Shown here: positions 1-8,313 of the stretch, piece after piece | Numbering within the stretch: position 1 is the first letter of the stretch | Layout: the number at the start of each line of letters is the position of its first letter | Translations under genes and position numbers: made by a program | Assembly: GCF_025143985.1 (NCBI RefSeq) | Contig: NZ_CP083564.1 | Span: 186,001 to 250,000, forward strand | Source of the DNA: Sulfitobacter sp. W027 | GTDB taxonomy: Bacteria; Pseudomonadota; Alphaproteobacteria; Rhodobacterales; Rhodobacteraceae | Direction of reading: 5' to 3' | Length of the DNA stretch: 64,000 bases | Notes under the pieces: model-generated | Database searches by the model: none | What the model was told of the DNA's origin: nothing | The model's input: the letters and a program-made list of their open reading frames with translations, nothing else

Positions 1-905
1 CGACGTTCTTCATCAAATCCGAAGCTGATTTCCGCCGCCATGAGAGCGAGATCATCGGCGAGGGCGAGATCAAGATCATGAAGCGCATCGATTGCCGGGG
101 TGCGGCGATTGAGGCCTGCGCCACAAAGGAAGGCACGATCGTTGGTCCGCTGATGACCGAGCTGGTCGGCTTCAAAGAGCTGACCCCCTATCGCGGCGGC
201 TGGTGCGGAAATGAAATTCTTGCAACCGCCTTCCCGCCTAAGGTGCGCGAGAAAGCCCGCGATCTGACCTTCAAGTTTGGTGAGCAACTGCGCAAAGAAG
301 GGTATCGCGGCTATTTCGAACTCGATTTCCTGATCGACAAAAAAACCGGCGATCTTTGGCTGGGCGAGTTGAACCCGCGCATCACCGGGGCGTCTTCGAT
401 GACCAACCACGCGGCTTTCGCCCATGCCGACGCGCCTTTGTTCTTGTTCCACTTGCTCGAGTTCAGCCGGAAGAAATTCGATCTGGATGTGGATGAGCTA
501 AACGCCCGCTGGGCCGACCCTGAGATGATCGATGGTTGGAGCCAGATGGTGATCAAGCACACCGATGACAGCGTCGACATCTGTACCGATGCGCCTGAGA
601 CCGGCATCTATAAGATGAAGGAAGACGGCAGCGTGGTCTTTGACCGCTTCGATTATCACCGCCGCGCGGTGGAATCGGAGAACGAAGCCTTTTTCCTGCG
701 CATCCTTCAGCCGGGCGATTACCGCTATGAAGGGGCCGACATTGGCATCCTTGTGACGCGGGGTCGTTCAATGACGAAGTCTTTCCAGTTGAATGAGCGC
801 GCGAAAAAGTGGATCCACGGGATCAAGCGTGCGGTGGATGGCAAACCCCTGCCCACCGCTTCTGCCGGTCCGGAGCTTTCTGACCCGGCGTTCAAGATCC
901 TGTAA
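1..905 (+). CDS. ATP-grasp domain enzyme (biotin carboxylase-like), 5'-truncated
   Basis: The open frame runs into the left edge of the window (frame 3), so the start lies upstream and about 300 C-terminal residues are visible. The visible part has the Mg-ATP binding half of an ATP-grasp fold: an acidic FELDFLID strand followed by LGELNPRITGASSMTNHA, matching the D/E...E-x-N metal-ligand pattern. ATP-grasp enzymes join a carboxylate to an amine, thiol or biotin through an acyl phosphate; the substrate cannot be told from this piece. Homologues are often labelled 'biotin carboxylase', but no carrier domain is visible here. It is followed 17 bp later by a C45-type Ntn hydrolase and then a racemase, which suggests one operon acting on an amide- or CoA-linked metabolite. 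Family confidence is good, function unknown. Confidence 0.8.
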   Translation, partial: TFFIKSEADFRRHESEIIGEGEIKIMKRIDCRGAAIEACATKEGTIVGPLMTELVGFKELTPYRGGWCGNEILATAFPPKVREKARDLTFKFGEQLRKEGYRGYFELDFLIDKKTGDLWLGELNPRITGASSMTNHAAFAHADAPLFLFHLLEFSRKKFDLDVDELNARWADPEMIDGWSQMVIKHTDDSVDICTDAPETGIYKMKEDGSVVFDRFDYHRRAVESENEAFFLRILQPGDYRYEGADIGILVTRGRSMTKSFQLNERAKKWIHGIKRAVDGKPLPTASAGPELSDPAFKIL

Positions 906-922
906 CGAGATGAAGGGCCGCG

Positions 923-1894
923 ATGTATTGGCGCGCACTGTCCGAAGACCAGCCCGGCCCCAAGTGGGCCGGCCTCTTCGCGGCCTATTGGCCTGACTAC
1001 CACGCGTGGTGGCTGAAGGAGGGGGAGGCCGCGCGCCCGACCTATGCCCAATGCCGCCGCGCGCTGGCCAAACACATGCCTGAAATGGTGCCGCTCTATG
1101 ACGAGCTTTGCACCCTCGCGGGCGGCGGCGATCACGCGGCCCGGTTCCTCAGTTTCTATTGTCCGCCGCCCTATCTTTCGGCCTGTTCGCAGGCGATCTG
1201 GGCGGGAAAAGAGCCGGTCATGGTGCGCAACTATGACTATAACCCCAATGCCTTTGACGCGATGGTGCTGCGCACCGGTTGGCAGGGGCGACAGGTCATG
1301 GGCACTTCGGACGGGCTTTGGGGGCTGGTTGACGGGGTGAATGACGCGGGACTGTCGATCTCGCTGACCTTCGGCGGGCGGCGCGTGGTGGGCGAAGGCT
1401 TCGGCGTTCCGCTGATCCTGCGCTATGCGCTGCAAACCTGCGAAACCGCGCAGGAGGCGGGCGAGGTGCTATCGCGCGTGCCGACGCATATGAGCTACAA
1501 TGTCACCGTGCTAGACCGTAAGCGCAACTATCTGACCGCGATGATGGCCCCAGATCGCCCGGCGGTTATCACCCGTGCCGCGGTGGCAACAAACCATCAA
1601 GAGAATGTCGAATGGATCAGCCACGCGCGGTTTACAGCGACGGTTGAGCGGGAACGCTATCTTCTGCAACGTCTGCGCCTACACCGTGACCCGGAGGAGA
1701 AGTTTATCGGCGCGTTTTTGAAGCCGCCGCTTTATTCCACGGCCTTTAACGCCGGTTTCGGCACGCTTTATACCGCTGTCTACCGACCGCGAAAACGTGA
1801 GATGGAGTTGCGCTGGCCCGGCACGACATGGGCGCTGTCACTGTCTGATTTCACCGAAGGCGCGCGGCAGGTGCTGGTGCCGGGGGCGGCATGA
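923..1894 (+). CDS. C45-family autoproteolytic acyltransferase/hydrolase (Ntn hydrolase)
   Basis: A protein of 323 aa. The segment YLSACSQAIW followed by VMVRNYDYNP is the signature of C45/choloylglycine-type N-terminal nucleophile hydrolases: Cys88 would become the N-terminal nucleophile after self-cleavage, and RNYDY (about 102-106) forms the conserved arginine/aspartate strand. TNH at 223-225 supplies the expected oxyanion-hole Asn region. Family members cleave or transfer acyl groups on amides, as penicillin acyltransferase does. About 87 residues precede the nucleophile, consistent with a pro-peptide, and no signal peptide is seen, so it should act in the cytoplasm. Its stop overlaps the start of the next gene (ATGA), which implies coupled translation with the racemase. 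The substrate is unknown. Confidence 0.8.
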   Translation: MYWRALSEDQPGPKWAGLFAAYWPDYHAWWLKEGEAARPTYAQCRRALAKHMPEMVPLYDELCTLAGGGDHAARFLSFYCPPPYLSACSQAIWAGKEPVMVRNYDYNPNAFDAMVLRTGWQGRQVMGTSDGLWGLVDGVNDAGLSISLTFGGRRVVGEGFGVPLILRYALQTCETAQEAGEVLSRVPTHMSYNVTVLDRKRNYLTAMMAPDRPAVITRAAVATNHQENVEWISHARFTATVERERYLLQRLRLHRDPEEKFIGAFLKPPLYSTAFNAGFGTLYTAVYRPRKREMELRWPGTTWALSLSDFTEGARQVLVPGAA

Positions 1895-2994
1895 GCGGCG
1901 CGGTGCGCAAGGGGCCGCTGTCCTCATTAAGGGTGGTGGAGTTTTCGGGGCTTGGCCCCGCACCGCTGGCTGGGCAACTGCTGGCCGATCTGGGCGCGGA
2001 TGTCATCACGGTTGACCGCAAAGCGGCCCCGCCAGACCCATCTGACATCAACCGGCGCGGTAAGCGGTCGGTGGTGCTGGACCTGAAATCCCCCGAAGGC
2101 ATCGCAGCAGCGCAGGCGCTGATCGCTTCTGCCGATGTGCTGATCGAAGGGTTCCGCCCCGGCGTGATGGAGCGTTTGGGCCTCGGGCCCGAGGAGTGCC
2201 CGGATAAGCTGATCTATGGCCAAATGACCGGCTGGGGCCAGACCGGCCCATGGGCGCAGACGGCGGGGCATGATATCAATTATCTGGCTCTAACAGGGGC
2301 TTTAAACGCGATGGGCAGCGCGGATGCGCCCCCTGTGCCGCCGCTTAATATGGTCGCGGACTACGGAGGCGGGACGATGTTCCTGCTGTTCGGCATCCTC
2401 TCAGCGGTGATCGAGCGCGGTGTGACAGGCAAAGGCCAAGTGGTCGACGCGGCGATGGTCGACGGGGTGCCTGCGATGATGGGGCTGATCCATGGGATGC
2501 TGGCCCAAGGGGCATGGACGGAAAAGCGTGCTACAAATTGGCTTGATGGGGCCGCGCCATTCTACCGCTGCTACACCTGTGCCGATGGCAGATTCATCGC
2601 CGCTGGCGCGTTAGAGCCGCAATTCTACGCGATCTTGTTGGAAAAGTTGGGCCTGCCCGCAGAGCTTGCCGCGAGCCAAAATGACACGGCGACTTGGCCC
2701 GCACGGATCGCCGAATTCTCTACGATCTTTGCCACCCGCAGCCGTGACGACTGGGCCACGCATTTCGACGGGTCGGATGCCTGCGTGGCCCCGGTGCTCA
2801 GCTTTTCCGAAGCGCCGGACCATCCGCAGATGGCGGCACGAGGTAATGTGCTGAAGGTAGATGGCGTGCTGCAATCGGGCCGCGCCCCACGGTTTGGCCC
2901 CAACGCACCGGAAATGCCCAGCCCGCCGCGTGCGATTGGTGCAGATACCGATGCGGTGTTGGCTGAAATTGGCGTAGATTTAATCCGCGCATGA
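1891..2994 (+). CDS. alpha-methylacyl-CoA racemase (CaiB/BaiF CoA-transferase family)
   Basis: A protein of 367 aa of the family III CoA-transferase/racemase fold. It starts on an ATGA overlap with the preceding gene. The racemase catalytic pair is recognisable: GHDIN with His127 and VADYGGG with Asp157, the residues that deprotonate and reprotonate C2 of 2-methylacyl-CoA in the Mycobacterium MCR enzyme. This favours racemase over CoA-transferase, which uses a single Asp. It would interconvert (2R)- and (2S)-methylacyl-CoA before beta-oxidation. Its link to the upstream ATP-grasp and Ntn-hydrolase genes is by position only. A hairpin follows the stop codon and separates it from the convergent gene. 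Confidence 0.85.
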   Translation: MSGAVRKGPLSSLRVVEFSGLGPAPLAGQLLADLGADVITVDRKAAPPDPSDINRRGKRSVVLDLKSPEGIAAAQALIASADVLIEGFRPGVMERLGLGPEECPDKLIYGQMTGWGQTGPWAQTAGHDINYLALTGALNAMGSADAPPVPPLNMVADYGGGTMFLLFGILSAVIERGVTGKGQVVDAAMVDGVPAMMGLIHGMLAQGAWTEKRATNWLDGAAPFYRCYTCADGRFIAAGALEPQFYAILLEKLGLPAELAASQNDTATWPARIAEFSTIFATRSRDDWATHFDGSDACVAPVLSFSEAPDHPQMAARGNVLKVDGVLQSGRAPRFGPNAPEMPSPPRAIGADTDAVLAEIGVDLIRA

Positions 2995-3018
2995 AAAACC
3001 CCGGCCAAAGGGCCGGGG
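2994..3018 (-). terminator. intrinsic terminator between convergent genes
   Basis: The inverted repeat CCCCGGCC / GGCCGGGG with a short A-rich loop is preceded on the plus strand by five A, so a minus-strand transcript ends in a GC hairpin followed by U5. It lies just past the stop of the PfpI-family gene and best terminates that gene. The plus-strand racemase gene would also run through the hairpin but has no U tract after it. Confidence 0.75.
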
Positions 3019-3042
3019 GCAGTCTAAGGCGAGAGGTAAGGT

Positions 3043-3603
3043 TCAGGCTGCCTTACGGTCGTGTTTGCCTTCTTCGATCTCCTCGACGATCTTGGCGACG
3101 AACGCGTCCAGATCTTCGGGCGACCGGCTGGTGACGATACCTTGATCGGCCACCACTTCGCTGTCTTCGTAATGCGCCCCTGCGTTCTTCACGTCAGTTG
3201 CGATGGAGCTAAAGCAGGTTGCCTTGCGACCTTTGATAATGCCTGCTTCGATCAGCAGCCATGGGGCATGGCAAATCGCGGCGACGGTCTTGCCACTGTC
3301 GTGGAATTTGCGGATCAACGCGACAGCGTCTTTGTTGGCGCGCAGCAGATCAGGATTAATCTGACCGCCGGGCAGAACGATGCCTTGGTAATCGTCAACA
3401 TTGACGTCTTTCAGCGCGAGATCGGCAGGGACAGTGTTGCCCCAATCGTCTTCGTCCCAGCCCTTGATCTCATTCCCGTCGGGGGTGGCCACATGGACGG
3501 TGGCGCCGCGCGCGCGGAGGTCTTTCAGGGGCGTTTCGAGTTCGGACTGCTCAAAGCCGTCGGTGGCGAGGATCAGGATCTTTGCATTGGTGATATCGGT
3601 CAT
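3043..3603 (-). CDS. DJ-1/PfpI-family protein (type 1 glutamine amidotransferase-like)
   Basis: A protein of 186 aa, the usual size of YhbO/PfpI proteins. The nucleophile elbow AAICHAPW carries Cys111 next to His112, and Glu18 in GFEQSEL is the conserved glutamate that hydrogen-bonds the cysteine. Family members act as stress-related deglycases, glyoxalases or peptidases; which applies here cannot be decided. It is a single gene on the minus strand, with GGAG of GAAAGGAGAAAGCA upstream of its ATG and a terminator after its stop. Nothing in the context ties it to the Pqi genes, which diverge from it. Confidence 0.9.
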   Translation of the reverse strand: MTDITNAKILILATDGFEQSELETPLKDLRARGATVHVATPDGNEIKGWDEDDWGNTVPADLALKDVNVDDYQGIVLPGGQINPDLLRANKDAVALIRKFHDSGKTVAAICHAPWLLIEAGIIKGRKATCFSSIATDVKNAGAHYEDSEVVADQGIVTSRSPEDLDAFVAKIVEEIEEGKHDRKAA

Positions 3604-3760
3604 TGCTTTCTCCTTTGTGATTTCTGCTGGACCAACGATGTGCGCGGCGGCCTGTTCCGCTCACATTCGCGAGAGCGCGATGTTCCGCCGGTGCAGAAGC
3701 GCCACAGAGCCGCGAATATTTGTTGATACAGTCACGGGCGGCATCATATATCCGTTCAGA

Positions 3761-4408
3761 ATGGATCACCCCGACACCCCCCTTGCCGAATTGCCGATGG
3801 ACGAGTTGATCGTCTGCCCGCAATGCGATGCCGTCTACCGACTGCGCCGCCCCGCCCATGGGGAGCGTGCGGCCTGTGAGCGCTGTCATACGGCCTTGAT
3901 CACGCCGCGTAAGAACGCAGGATTGCAGATCATTGCCGTGGCGGTGGCGGTTATGGTGTTGATCATCGGCGCGGCAGTCTTTCCCTTTCTTACCATTGAC
4001 GCGGCGGGCAACAGAAATGCGGTCTCTGTGCTGGACGCGGCACTGGCCTTTGCCGGGGGGCCGATGATCTTTTTGTCGCTGGCAACGGCGGCGCTGATCT
4101 TTTTCATCCCGCTGCTGCGGGTGATGCTGACACTTTATGTGCTGATCCCCGTGGTGCTGGATCGCCCGGCCGCGCGGCACGCCGTTGCGGCCTTTCGCCT
4201 GTCAGAGGAACTGCGCCCCTGGTCGATGGCTGAGGTCTTTGCGATTGGCTGCGCTGTGGCGCTGGTCAAAGTGGCCGATCTGGCCGATGTCGGCTTTGGG
4301 CCGGCCTTTTACATGTTCGGCGCGCTGGTTGTGCTTGTCATCGCGCAGGACAGATTTTTATGCAAATGGTCCGTATGGAACTCTCTGGAACAGCCCAAGA
4401 AATACTGA
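3761..4408 (+). CDS. pqiA: PqiA-like inner-membrane protein (first copy)
   Basis: The ATG at 3761 gives 215 aa beginning MDHPDTPLAELPMDE; the longer frame upstream runs into the divergent gene and is not used. An N-terminal zinc ribbon (CPQC at 19-22 and CERC near 38-41) precedes about four hydrophobic helices, which is one PqiA domain. Escherichia coli PqiA has two such domains in one chain; here they are two adjacent genes. PqiA is thought to be the membrane partner of the MCE-protein PqiB in lipid traffic between the two membranes. It overlaps the next gene by 49 bp, so translation is probably coupled. Confidence 0.88.
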   Translation: MDHPDTPLAELPMDELIVCPQCDAVYRLRRPAHGERAACERCHTALITPRKNAGLQIIAVAVAVMVLIIGAAVFPFLTIDAAGNRNAVSVLDAALAFAGGPMIFLSLATAALIFFIPLLRVMLTLYVLIPVVLDRPAARHAVAAFRLSEELRPWSMAEVFAIGCAVALVKVADLADVGFGPAFYMFGALVVLVIAQDRFLCKWSVWNSLEQPKKY

Positions 4409-5025
4409 GCGCACGGGAGTTGGGCATCGTTGCCTGCACCCGCTGTAGCAAGCCTTGGCCGATGGGCACGCCGACCTGTGGCCGCTGCGGCAACAAGCTT
4501 GTCTCGCGCGACCGGCAGAGCCTTCAGCGTGTCTGGGCGTTTTGGACGGTTGGGCTGATGTGCTACATCCCCGCGAACACCTATCCAATGCTCAAGACCC
4601 GGACGCTGTTTCAAGTCGATGAAAGCACAATCATCGGCGGGGCGGTGGAACTCGCGCAGTACGGCAACTGGGGGATCGCTTTCATTATCCTCTTTGCTTC
4701 CGTCGCCATTCCGCTTGCTAAATTCATGGCCGTGGCCTTTCTCGCGATCAGCGTCAAAAGGCGCTCGGTCACCTCGCAGCGGCAGCGGCATTACCTTTAC
4801 GAAGTGGTTGAGTACATTGGGCGCTGGTCGATGATTGATATCTTTGTGGTTGCGATTTTGTCGTCTCTGGTGCAACTCAAGACACTGGCAGCCATCAATC
4901 CCGGTACCGCGAGCATCTTTTTCGCCCTCTCCGTGATCTTTACCATGCTGGCGGCACAAGCGTTTGATACCCGTATGATCTGGGACGCTCAGACCAAGGA
5001 CGAGGGCCTGAAAACCGATGACTAA
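4360..5025 (+). CDS. pqiA: PqiA-like inner-membrane protein (second copy)
   Basis: A protein of 221 aa from the first of three close in-frame ATGs (4360, 4366, 4375); the third would remove most of the overlap. It again begins with a zinc ribbon (CTRC and CGRC near residues 27-48) followed by four hydrophobic segments, including WSMIDIFVVAILSSLV. With the preceding gene it reconstitutes the two-domain PqiA of enterobacteria as separate subunits. Its end overlaps the start of pqiB by 8 bp, so the genes form one tight operon for envelope lipid homeostasis. Confidence 0.88.
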   Translation: MQMVRMELSGTAQEILSARELGIVACTRCSKPWPMGTPTCGRCGNKLVSRDRQSLQRVWAFWTVGLMCYIPANTYPMLKTRTLFQVDESTIIGGAVELAQYGNWGIAFIILFASVAIPLAKFMAVAFLAISVKRRSVTSQRQRHYLYEVVEYIGRWSMIDIFVVAILSSLVQLKTLAAINPGTASIFFALSVIFTMLAAQAFDTRMIWDAQTKDEGLKTDD

Positions 5026-7102
5026 GACGCCTCCCGACGTACCGATTTCCCCGACACGCAAGATGTTCCTTAGCGGGGCGTCGGTGGTCTGGATCATCCC
5101 GATCCTTGCGCTGATCGTGGCGCTTTTCGTGGCTTACCGTTCTTATTCGGAACGCGGCCCGGTGATTGTCATCGAATTTGAAGAAGGTGCTGGCATTTCA
5201 GCCGGAGAGACCGAACTGCGCTTTCGCGATGTAACAGTCGGCGTGGTCGAGAAGGTCGGGTTCACCTCTGGGTTGGACAAGGTCACGGCGCATATCCGTC
5301 TCGACAAGGATGTGGCGCCCTATATCGACAGCGGTGCGGTCTTCTGGGTTGTCCAGCCCGAAGTCACGGCGCAGGGGATTACCGGTCTCAGCACGGTGCT
5401 GAGCGGTGTCTATATCGAAGGCTCGTGGGACCAACAGGTCGGCCCGGCGGCGCAGCGCTTTCAGGGCTCTTCGACCGAGCCTCTGATCCGCGGCGGTCAG
5501 AGCGGGCTTGAGATTGCCTTCCGCTCCACTGCCAATGGCCAGCTGACCGACAATGCACCAATCCTTTACAAGGGGATCGAAGTTGGCCGCGTGGGCTATG
5601 CCAAGATCGCCCCGCGCGGCAACTTTGCTATTGTCGAGGCGCTGATCTTTGAAGAACACCGCCAGCTTATCAATGAATCCACCCGTTTCTGGGACGCTTC
5701 CGGCTTTAGCGTCAACATTGGCCCCGCGGGGGCCGAGATCGACTTTTCCTCGCTCGCGACCCTTGTAGGCGGCGGGATCACTTTTGACACCTTCGTCTCG
5801 GGCGGGGCGCAGGTGTCTGACGGGACGGTGTTTGAGATCTACCCCGACAAAGAAACCGCGCGGAACTCTGTCTTTAACGCGTCCGAAGTCGATCCGCTCA
5901 AGATGAGCGTCGTTTTTGACGATAATATCTCGGGCCTGATTGTCGGCGCCCCGGTCGAGATGAGCGGGCTTGAGATTGGCGAGGTTGAGACCCTCTCTGG
6001 TCTCGTAGATTTCGAACGATTTGGCGACAGCCGCGTGCGGTTGAATGCGATCCTGTCGATCCAACCGGCGCATCTGGGGCTTCAGGATGACGTGACCGCC
6101 GACGCCGCGCTGGCGTTTTTGAAAGAGCGTGTCGCGGACGGACTGCGCGCCCGGCTTGCCTCCGCCAGCTTGCTGACCGGCGGCTTAAAGGTTGAGTTCG
6201 TCATGGTCGACGACGCACCTGACGCAACCCTGAACGAGACGGACAACAATCTCGCACTGATGCCGACCACCGAAAGTGATGTCTCGGATGCCGCGGCCAC
6301 CGTCGAAGGGGTCTTTACCCGCATCAACAGCTTGCCGATTGAAGAGTTGCTCAACAGCGCGATTACCTTCCTTAACTCGGCAGAGGCTTTCGTTTCTGAC
6401 GAAGACCTGCGCGAAACCCCGCAGGACGTGCGGACCCTGTTAGGTGAATTGACCGGGCTCATCTCTTCCGAAGAGGTGAAGAACGTGCCGGTTGCTCTGA
6501 ACGGAACGCTCGTGCGGATCGAACAGCTGGCGGCCCAGCTTGAGGAAGAGCGTATCGCCGAACGGCTTTCCAGCGCATTGCAAGGCGCTTCGGATGCGGC
6601 GAATGCGGTCTCGTCTTCGGTCGAAGGCGTGCCAGAACTGGTGGAGAGCATTCAGGCGGTCGCCGCCAAGGCCGAGACCCTTGAAGTGGAAGAGTTAGTC
6701 GTCGCCCTGACGGATCTCACCGAATCCGCCGACGCGGTGATCGGCACCGAAGATGCGGTCGCCCTGCCGGGCGCGCTGAAACGGGCATTGGATGAGGTAA
6801 ACGCCACCCTCGAAGAATTGCGTGAAGGCGGCGCGGTTGAGAATGTAAACCAAACCTTGGCCTCGGCCCGCAATGCGGCGGATAACATTGCCCTATCGGC
6901 CCGTGATCTTCCGCAGGTAGTTGAGCGTTTGACCGCGCTTTTCGCACAGGCCAGCCGCACCATTGAAGGCTATAACAAGGGTGAGCAGATCAGCCGCAGC
7001 GCTGAGCGCACCCTGCGCGACATCCAGAAAGCCGCCGAGGCCCTTGCATCTTTAGCGCGGACCATTGAACGTAACCCCAATTCTCTATTGCTGGGACGGT
7101 AA
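5018..7102 (+). CDS. pqiB: PqiB, MCE-domain intermembrane transport protein
   Basis: A protein of 694 aa. An N-terminal membrane anchor (WIIPILALIVALFVAYRS, about 27-45) is followed by three MCE/MlaD repeats (roughly 45-140, 160-260 and 285-400). MCE rings stack into a hollow tube that carries lipids across the periplasm. The C-terminal part (about 420-690) is a long, Ala/Glu/Leu-rich helical region, expected to form the coiled-coil needle; the protein is longer than the 546-aa E. coli PqiB mainly because of this tail. It lies between pqiA and a pqiC lipoprotein gene, with 3 bp before the latter, which strongly supports the assignment. Confidence 0.92.
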   Translation: MTKTPPDVPISPTRKMFLSGASVVWIIPILALIVALFVAYRSYSERGPVIVIEFEEGAGISAGETELRFRDVTVGVVEKVGFTSGLDKVTAHIRLDKDVAPYIDSGAVFWVVQPEVTAQGITGLSTVLSGVYIEGSWDQQVGPAAQRFQGSSTEPLIRGGQSGLEIAFRSTANGQLTDNAPILYKGIEVGRVGYAKIAPRGNFAIVEALIFEEHRQLINESTRFWDASGFSVNIGPAGAEIDFSSLATLVGGGITFDTFVSGGAQVSDGTVFEIYPDKETARNSVFNASEVDPLKMSVVFDDNISGLIVGAPVEMSGLEIGEVETLSGLVDFERFGDSRVRLNAILSIQPAHLGLQDDVTADAALAFLKERVADGLRARLASASLLTGGLKVEFVMVDDAPDATLNETDNNLALMPTTESDVSDAAATVEGVFTRINSLPIEELLNSAITFLNSAEAFVSDEDLRETPQDVRTLLGELTGLISSEEVKNVPVALNGTLVRIEQLAAQLEEERIAERLSSALQGASDAANAVSSSVEGVPELVESIQAVAAKAETLEVEELVVALTDLTESADAVIGTEDAVALPGALKRALDEVNATLEELREGGAVENVNQTLASARNAADNIALSARDLPQVVERLTALFAQASRTIEGYNKGEQISRSAERTLRDIQKAAEALASLARTIERNPNSLLLGR

Positions 7103-7105
7103 AGC

Positions 7106-7672
7106 ATGAACGTTGCAAGACCCCTGATCACTCTCGGCCTGCTCGCGGCTCTGGCGGCCTGCGGCGGCACTGCTGAGCGGTTCACAGTGCGCGCCCCGGC
7201 GGTCACGGAAAAAACCTCTATCGCCTTCAGCTCGGTCGAAGTGCGCGATGTGTCCCTGCCGACCTATGCCGCCGCCGAAGAGATTTCGTTGCAGATGGCG
7301 GACGGCAGCCTTGTCAGTTCCACCGATGTGCTCTGGGCCGACGCGCCTGAGCGTGCCGTGGCGCTTGAGCTGAGCCAGAACCTCGCGCGGATGACGGGCC
7401 GCCGCGTCGCATCTGAGCCCTGGCCCTTTGAGGCCTTCCCTGATGCCCGCCTCGAAGTGCGCTTCGCCGAGTTTGTGGCAACCGAAGCCGGTGAATTCCG
7501 CGCCTCAGGTCAGTATTTCGTGGCCGTTCCTGATGGCCGTCGGGAGCGTTCGGGCCTGTTTAACCTCAGCGTCCCTTTCAACCGCGAGGGTGGGGTCAAT
7601 GCCATCGCCACGGCGCGTGGCCAGCTTGTGCTCGATCTCGCCCGCTTCATCGCGCAGAACGGATTAAAGTAA
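7106..7672 (+). CDS. pqiC: PqiC, outer-membrane lipoprotein of the Pqi system
   Basis: A protein of 188 aa with a lipoprotein signal: basic start, hydrophobic stretch LITLGLLAALAA and lipobox LAAC, so lipidation is expected at the cysteine near residue 19. The remainder resembles the ABC-type transport auxiliary lipoprotein (PqiC/YmbA) family, whose ring docks the PqiB needle on the outer membrane. It is the last gene of the pqiA-pqiA-pqiB-pqiC operon. About 125 bp then separate it from the next gene, which is probably transcribed from its own promoter. Confidence 0.88.
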   Translation: MNVARPLITLGLLAALAACGGTAERFTVRAPAVTEKTSIAFSSVEVRDVSLPTYAAAEEISLQMADGSLVSSTDVLWADAPERAVALELSQNLARMTGRRVASEPWPFEAFPDARLEVRFAEFVATEAGEFRASGQYFVAVPDGRRERSGLFNLSVPFNREGGVNAIATARGQLVLDLARFIAQNGLK

Positions 7673-7767
7673 GGCTGTTCGCCCTAGAGTGACCTTGCGG
7701 CATCTTGCGTTCAGTCTGTTCGGAATTTTCTGAATAGACTTGATTTGTACTGAGCTTTGTCTATCTA

Positions 7768-7793
7768 CCGTCAACGCAGCATGCCGTTGACGG
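7768..7793 (+). promoter_or_regulatory. inverted repeat ahead of the MarR-type gene
   Basis: CCGTCAAC at 7768-7775 is the exact reverse complement of GTTGACGG at 7786-7793, with a 10-nt spacer. The repeat ends 4 bp before the ATG of the regulator gene and its right arm runs into the ribosome binding region. It may be an autoregulatory operator of the MarR-type repressor or a hairpin that affects translation; the sequence does not decide between them. Confidence 0.5.
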
Positions 7794-7800
7794 GGAAATG

Positions 7801-8271
7801 ATGGATACCACAAACCAAATCGACCAAGTCCGCGATGATTTCATCGCGCGGATGGGCGTGATCGCGATGGGCGAGGGCTTGCCCCGCATGTCGGGTCAGG
7901 TCTTCGCTATGCTCGTCTTTGAAGGTGAGGCGATTGCTTTCGGCGCATTGTCGCGCCGCCTGTCGGTCAGCCGCGCCACGATCAGCACGTCGATCCGCCT
8001 GCTCGAAGAGCGGGGCCTGATCCGGCGTATTAACAAAACCGGCGACCGGCAGGACTACTTTCAACTTGCCGATGATGCCTATGCCGCGATGACGAAATAC
8101 GCGCTGGCGGGCACGCGCCACGCCAAGGCCGAAATAAATGACACGATCAGCAAGCTGCCCGAAGAGGCCGAAGGGGTGCGCCAAAGGCTCGATTCCTTTG
8201 CCGAGTTTTACGACACGATCAGCACCGCGCTGGATGATGTCGCAGCCCGGGTGAGCAAACCCAAGATTTGA
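7801..8271 (+). CDS. MarR/GbsR-type transcriptional regulator of the adjacent efflux genes
   Basis: A protein of 156 aa from the second of two tandem ATGs (7798 and 7801). A winged helix-turn-helix is visible at about 40-85: ALSRRLSVSRATISTSIRLL is the recognition region, followed by the wing GLIRRINKTGDRQDYF. The C-terminal helices would form the dimer interface. It lies 42 bp upstream of and in line with an RND adaptor/pump pair, the normal arrangement for a MarR-like repressor that releases an efflux operon when a ligand binds. An inverted repeat just ahead of its start could be its own operator. Regulation of the pump is inferred from position. Confidence 0.85.
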   Translation: MDTTNQIDQVRDDFIARMGVIAMGEGLPRMSGQVFAMLVFEGEAIAFGALSRRLSVSRATISTSIRLLEERGLIRRINKTGDRQDYFQLADDAYAAMTKYALAGTRHAKAEINDTISKLPEEAEGVRQRLDSFAEFYDTISTALDDVAARVSKPKI

Positions 8272-8313
8272 CGCGCGACCTGAAAACGAGGTTGCGGCGA
8301 TGGAGTTCTACCA

